Shown: piece after piece, positions 60,157 through 64,000 of the stretch
Layout: each line of letters opens with the position of its first letter
Position numbering within the stretch: the first letter of the stretch is position 1
NCBI GenBank assembly: GCA_965199245.1
Contig: CBDAQP010000001.1
Location: 868,001 to 932,000, forward strand
From: Carbonatibacter sp965199245
GTDB lineage: Bacteria; Pseudomonadota; Alphaproteobacteria; Kiloniellales; Kiloniellaceae
Direction: 5' to 3'
DNA length: 64,000 nt
Program-made: the position numbers and the translations under genes
Notes under the pieces: generated by a model
What the model saw: only the letters and a program-made list of their open reading frames with translations
What the model was told of the DNA's origin: nothing
Database searches by the model: none

Positions 60157-61920
60157 ATGGCATCGGAACAGATCACTGGATCCGCCATCCTGATTAAAGC
60201 CCTGAAAGAACAGGGTGTTGATACGCTCTTTGGCTATCCCGGCGGAGCCGTGCTGCCAATCTACGACGAGCTGTTCAAACAACATGATATTCGCCATGTT
60301 CTGGTGCGCCAGGAAGGCGGAGCCGTCCACGCGGCAGAGGGCTATGCCCGCTCAACCGGTAAAGTTGGCGTCGTTCTGGTGACCTCTGGCCCCGGGGCGA
60401 CCAATGCCGTGACTGGCCTGACCGATGCCATCATGGATTCCGTGCCGATTGTCTGTCTCACAGGTCAAGTGCCGACCCATCTGATTGGCAATGATGCCTT
60501 TCAGGAAGCCGACACCCTGGGCATTACCCGCCCCTGTACCAAGCATAGTTACCTTGTGAAAAAAACATCGGATATGTCGCGCATTGTTCACGATGCCTTT
60601 CACGTTGCCGCGACGGGACGCCCCGGCCCGGTTGTGATTGACCTGCCCAAAGACGTTTTACAATTCAAGGACGACAGCTATCTGAAACGAGAAAACTTTG
60701 TTCATCCCACCTATCACCCCCAAACCGATGGAAACGACGCCTCCATCGCCCAGGCGATGGAGGCCATCGCCGGGGCCAGGCGACCGCTGTTTTATGTCGG
60801 GGGGGGCGTAATCAATTCCGGTCATCAGGCCGCCCGCGACCTGACGGAATTGGTGCGCCTGACGGGGGCACCGGTGACCAATACCCTGATGGGGTTGGGG
60901 GCCACCCCCGGTAGTGACCCACTGTTTTTAGGCATGTTGGGGATGCACGGCACCTACGAAGCAAACCTTGCTATGTACAACTGTGATGTCATGGTTAATA
61001 TCGGGGCACGCTTTGACGACCGCGTCACCGGACGAATCGACGAATTTTCACCCGGCTCCTATAAAATTCACGTCGATATTGATGAAAGCTCCATCAATAA
61101 AAATATTATCGTTGACCTGCCCATCGTCGGTGATGCGGGTTCTGTGGTCAAACGGATGCGCGAGATCTGGGCAGAAAAAGGCTATGCCCTCGACAAGGAG
61201 GCCCTCTGCGCGTGGTGGGCGCGTATTAACGAATGGAAAGCCCGCGATTGTCTGGCCTACCAACAAGAGGGTTCAGAGATCAAACCCCAACACGCAATTA
61301 AACGGCTCTATGAGCTCAGTCGGGGATATGATCCCTTTATTACGACAGAGGTCGGTCAACACCAGATGTGGGCGGCACAGTATTTTCGTTTTGAGGAACC
61401 GGCAAAGTGGATGACCTCGGGCGGTTTGGGGACAATGGGGTATGGCCTGCCAGCCGCAATGGGTGTCCAGTGGGCGCACCCCGACAGCCTCGTCATTGAT
61501 ATTGCGGGTGAGGCCTCTTTCATGATGAATATGCAGGAACTGGGCACGATTGTGCAGTACAGGTTGCCCGTGAAAGTCTTCATCATCAACAATCAATGGA
61601 TGGGCATGGTGCGGCAGTGGCAAGAAATCCTGCACGGTGGACGCTATTCCGAAAGCTATAGCGATTCACTTCCCGATTTTGTTAAGCTGGCTGAGTCCTT
61701 TGGTTTAAAGGGGATGCGTTGCGACGACCCCGCGACCCTTGACAGCATGATTACAGAGATGATTGAAACACCCGGCCCGGTTCTGTTTGATTGTTGCGTC
61801 GTGAAAGATGAAAACTGTTTCCCAATGATTCCCTCCGGGGCAGCGCACTATGAAATGTTGCTGGGGCCGGAAGATCAAGCGGAAAAGCCGATCTCTGAAA
61901 AGGGTATGGTTCTCGTTTAA
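60157..61920 (+). CDS. ilvB: Acetolactate synthase large subunit
   Basis: This 587-residue ThDP/FAD enzyme is the first common step of branched-chain amino acid synthesis. It shows FGYPGGAVLPIYDELFKQHD, EGGAVHAAEGYARSTGKVGV (catalytic Glu region), TSGPGATNAVTGLTDA, ARFDDRVTGRIDEF and the ThDP-binding block IDIAGEASFMMNMQELGTIV then QYRLPVKVFIINNQWMGMVR. It heads ilvB-ilvN-ilvC. A TTGACT-N17-TAGCTT promoter-like pair lies at about 60049-60077. No leader-peptide attenuator was recognised. Confidence 0.97.
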   Translation: MASEQITGSAILIKALKEQGVDTLFGYPGGAVLPIYDELFKQHDIRHVLVRQEGGAVHAAEGYARSTGKVGVVLVTSGPGATNAVTGLTDAIMDSVPIVCLTGQVPTHLIGNDAFQEADTLGITRPCTKHSYLVKKTSDMSRIVHDAFHVAATGRPGPVVIDLPKDVLQFKDDSYLKRENFVHPTYHPQTDGNDASIAQAMEAIAGARRPLFYVGGGVINSGHQAARDLTELVRLTGAPVTNTLMGLGATPGSDPLFLGMLGMHGTYEANLAMYNCDVMVNIGARFDDRVTGRIDEFSPGSYKIHVDIDESSINKNIIVDLPIVGDAGSVVKRMREIWAEKGYALDKEALCAWWARINEWKARDCLAYQQEGSEIKPQHAIKRLYELSRGYDPFITTEVGQHQMWAAQYFRFEEPAKWMTSGGLGTMGYGLPAAMGVQWAHPDSLVIDIAGEASFMMNMQELGTIVQYRLPVKVFIINNQWMGMVRQWQEILHGGRYSESYSDSLPDFVKLAESFGLKGMRCDDPATLDSMITEMIETPGPVLFDCCVVKDENCFPMIPSGAAHYEMLLGPEDQAEKPISEKGMVLV

Positions 61921-61947
61921 AACTGCTTTGAAAAAAGAAGACAGAAA

Positions 61948-62463
61948 ATGACCGCGCACGACACAGAAACCGTGATCCGAACCATTGCCGTTCTGGTTGA
62001 TAATGAGCCGGGCGTCCTGGCCCGCGTCGTCGGGCTTTTTTCAGGGCGCGGTTATAATATCGAAAGCCTGACAGTGACAGAAATTGAATCAACATCCCGC
62101 CTGTCGCGAATCACAATCGTCACATCGGGAACGGAGCAAATTATTGCCCAGATCAAGGCACAGCTTGCCCGTTTAATTCCGGTGCGTAAAATCAGCGATC
62201 TGAGCATCGAAGGCCCGGTTGTTGAACGCGAACTCGCCTTGGTCAAGGTTGCCGGAACGGGGGAAAAACGTGTGGAGGCCCTGCGCGTTTCTGATATTTT
62301 TCGTGCGCGTGTGGTCGATTCCAGTCACGATCATTTCCTGTTTGAAGTCACGGGAAAAAGCGAAAAATTAGACAGCTTTGTTGATCTAATGCGCCCACTG
62401 GGGTTAATTGACATCAGCCGTACGGGTGTCGTTGCCATTTCACGCGGGGCTAAACCACTTTAA
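61948..62463 (+). CDS. ilvN: Acetolactate synthase small (regulatory) subunit
   Basis: This 171-residue subunit has an N-terminal ACT domain (VLVDNEPGVLARVVGLFSGR then GYNIESLTVTEIE) and a C-terminal ACT-like domain (FRARVVDSSHDHFLFEVTGK). It confers valine feedback inhibition and stimulates IlvB. 27 bp after ilvB. Confidence 0.96.
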   Translation: MTAHDTETVIRTIAVLVDNEPGVLARVVGLFSGRGYNIESLTVTEIESTSRLSRITIVTSGTEQIIAQIKAQLARLIPVRKISDLSIEGPVVERELALVKVAGTGEKRVEALRVSDIFRARVVDSSHDHFLFEVTGKSEKLDSFVDLMRPLGLIDISRTGVVAISRGAKPL

Positions 62464-62514
62464 ATCCGTAAAAACCCAAAAGTCACCTCTTGTCGAAAAA
62501 GGACTCGGAATAAA

Positions 62515-63534
62515 ATGCGCGTTTATTATGATCGTGATGCAGATGTTAATCTGATTAAGGGTAAAAAAATCGTCATCATTGGCTATGGCAGTCAAGGCCA
62601 CGCTCACGCCCAAAACCTCAAAGACAGCGGCGTTGCGGAGGTTCGCGTTGCATTGCGTCCCAAGTCGGCCTCCGCCGCAAAGGCCGAAGCCGCTGGCTTT
62701 CCCGTCATGACCCCGTCAGAGGCCGCTGCCTGGGCCGACGTCACCATGATTCTAACCCCGGATGAAAAACAAGCCGAACTCTACGCCAATGAACTTGCCG
62801 CCAACTTAAAAGAAGGCTCCGCACTGGTCTTTGCCCACGGCCTGAACATTCATTTCGGCCTGATTGAACCGCGTAAAGACATGGATGTCTTTATGGTTGC
62901 ACCCAAAGGCCCCGGTCACACCGTGCGCGGGGAGTACCTCAAGGGCGGTGGCGTTCCCTGTCTCATCGCTGTGGATCAGGATGCCTCTGGCAATGCAAAG
63001 GATATTGCTCTGTCTTATGCCTCTGCCATCGGGGGTGGGCGTTCTGGAATTATTGAAACCAACTTCCGCGAAGAATGCGAAACGGATCTATTTGGTGAAC
63101 AGGTCGTGCTCTGCGGCGGTCTGTGCGAACTGATCAAGGCGGGCTTTGAAACCCTGACGGATGCAGGTTACGCCCCTGAAATGGCCTATTTTGAATGCCT
63201 GCACGAAGTCAAATTGATTGTTGATCTAATGTACGAAGGCGGCATGGCGAATATGCGCTATTCCATCTCGAACACAGCTGAGTATGGTGATTATGTCACT
63301 GGTTCACGCATTATCACAGACGAGACAAAGGCCGAAATGAAGCGCGTCTTGACCGACATTCAATCCGGTCGATTTGTTCAAAAATTCGTCACCGATTACA
63401 AAGCCGGTCAGCCGGAACTCAAAACAACACGCCGCCTGAACGCCGAACACTCCATCGAAGACGTCGGTACAAACCTGCGGGCGATGATGCCGTGGATTGC
63501 CTCGAACAAGCTGGTGGATAAATCCAAAAACTAA
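62515..63534 (+). CDS. ilvC: Ketol-acid reductoisomerase (class I)
   Basis: This 339-residue enzyme converts acetolactate to dihydroxyisovalerate with NADPH. Rossmann part IVIIGYGSQGHAHAQNLKDS; specificity loop RPKSASAAKAEAAGF; FMVAPKGPGHTVRGEYLKGG; metal/substrate residues in NFREECETDLFGEQVVLCGG then LCELIKAGFETLTDAGY and PEMAYFECLHEVKLIVDLMY. The length marks the short class I type. Confidence 0.98.
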   Translation: MRVYYDRDADVNLIKGKKIVIIGYGSQGHAHAQNLKDSGVAEVRVALRPKSASAAKAEAAGFPVMTPSEAAAWADVTMILTPDEKQAELYANELAANLKEGSALVFAHGLNIHFGLIEPRKDMDVFMVAPKGPGHTVRGEYLKGGGVPCLIAVDQDASGNAKDIALSYASAIGGGRSGIIETNFREECETDLFGEQVVLCGGLCELIKAGFETLTDAGYAPEMAYFECLHEVKLIVDLMYEGGMANMRYSISNTAEYGDYVTGSRIITDETKAEMKRVLTDIQSGRFVQKFVTDYKAGQPELKTTRRLNAEHSIEDVGTNLRAMMPWIASNKLVDKSKN

Positions 63535-63554
63535 ACGCTCACTCAGAACTGAAC

Positions 63555-63597
63555 CAAAAAACAGGACAGTCGCCTTGCAACAGCGGCTGTCCTGTTT
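63555..63597 (+). terminator. Hairpin terminator after ilvC
   Basis: AAACAGGACAG-tcgc...gcggc-TGTCCTGTTT, an 11-bp stem, with a short T-rich end. From 63598 to 63813 no gene is recognised; this should hold the mreB promoter. Confidence 0.75.
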
Positions 63598-63813
63598 CCT
63601 CCCAAAAAAGTATAGAAGCAAGAAACGCCATTTCTTGCTTTCAAAGCTGTCCAAGGACAGCTATAGGTTGTCTAGGTGCGTTTTGTTTTGGACGAGCCGA
63701 CCTCTGTTTCTTTCTGTGCCGCCACTTGTGCAGGAAACATTTTTCTTTGAACCAAAGAAATTTAAGCCAGAGGACTTTGATCGAGGGAACTTTATCTGCG
63801 ACTGGGGTTTATA

Positions 63814-64000
63814 ATGGCGTTCAGTTTTTCTTTGCTCGGAATGTTTTCGGCCGATATGGCCATTGACCTCGGAACCGCAAATACGCTGGTTTACGTCAAG
63901 GGGCGCGGTATTGTTCTCAATGAGCCTTCGGTCGTTGCGATTCATGAAAAACGGGGGAAAAAGCAGGTTCTCGCTGTAGGGGATGAGGCCAAGATGATGC
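63814..64000 (+). CDS. mreB: Rod-shape protein MreB (5' part, runs off the window)
   Basis: The first 62 codons read MAFSFSLLGMFSADMAIDLG then TANTLVYVKGRGIVLNEPSV and VAIHEKRGKKQVLAVGDEAK. DLGTANTLVYVKGRGIVLNE is the actin-fold phosphate-1 motif of MreB. It organises cell-wall elongation at the inner membrane. Complete up to the window edge. Confidence 0.96.
   Translation, partial: MAFSFSLLGMFSADMAIDLGTANTLVYVKGRGIVLNEPSVVAIHEKRGKKQVLAVGDEAKMM

Overview
The window looks like chromosome from an alphaproteobacterium, probably of Rhodospirillales type. The evidence is the gene order rpmH-rnpA-yidD-yidC-engB-argB, serC..hisZ-purA, rluD-rpoH, thyA-folA, mrp/hflK-hflC-htrA-miaA and ilvB-ilvN-ilvC..mreB, an alphaproteobacterial SspB, and a circularly permuted two-piece tmRNA whose tag reads ANDNSREMAVAA. 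The core genes are intact and densely packed. The rest is heavily rearranged by transposable elements.

Layout. Positions 1-13,500 are an insertion-sequence graveyard. It holds several copies of an IS5-family element (called IS-A here, about 1.23 kb, ends GGACACCCGTATTAACC, 4-bp target AGCT), a second IS5-family element (IS-B, about 0.8 kb, TNA target), remnants of a third (IS-C), IS3 fragments and three copies of a 203-bp MITE that shares the IS-A ends. Two toxin-antitoxin loci (ParD/RelE-like and HipBA), a DapA-family aldolase and a duplicated Sel1/DUF1045/phnN block lie among them. 13,524-20,030 is housekeeping: a MerA-like flavoprotein, a VTT membrane protein, then rpmH to argB.

20,954-27,478 is a 6.5-kb composite transposon. 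Two direct IS-A copies enclose two ParDE loci, an ardC remnant, a decayed IS3 element and an unknown gene. The whole unit splits a BaiN/HI0933-type flavoprotein gene, with an AGCT duplication at its outer ends. 27,849-41,880 is again chromosomal: an SLC13 transporter, serC, hisZ, purA, a predicted pseudokinase with a membrane partner, rpoH, rluD, a decayed ROK kinase, Sel1/DUF1045/phnN, and sspB. The permuted ssrA follows at 41,988-42,306. 42,364-48,784 is a TetR-controlled branched-chain-type ABC transporter operon ending in an M19 dipeptidase-family gene.

48,908-50,994 holds thyA, folA and a frameshifted periplasmic binding protein. A two-gene RloA/RloB (AbiL-like) putative phage-defence cassette sits between two inverted copies of a fourth, 150-bp element (51,287-54,098), before the conserved mrp/hflKC/htrA/miaA and ilvBNC blocks. 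The start of mreB runs off the right edge.

The strongest unexpected signals are the AGCT-specific IS/MITE family with its reconstructable composite transposon, the inverted-repeat-flanked RloAB cassette, and the pseudokinase encoded after purA. All calls come from reading the sequence; no database search was run. Many pseudogene calls rest on single-base frameshifts, which could also be sequencing errors.
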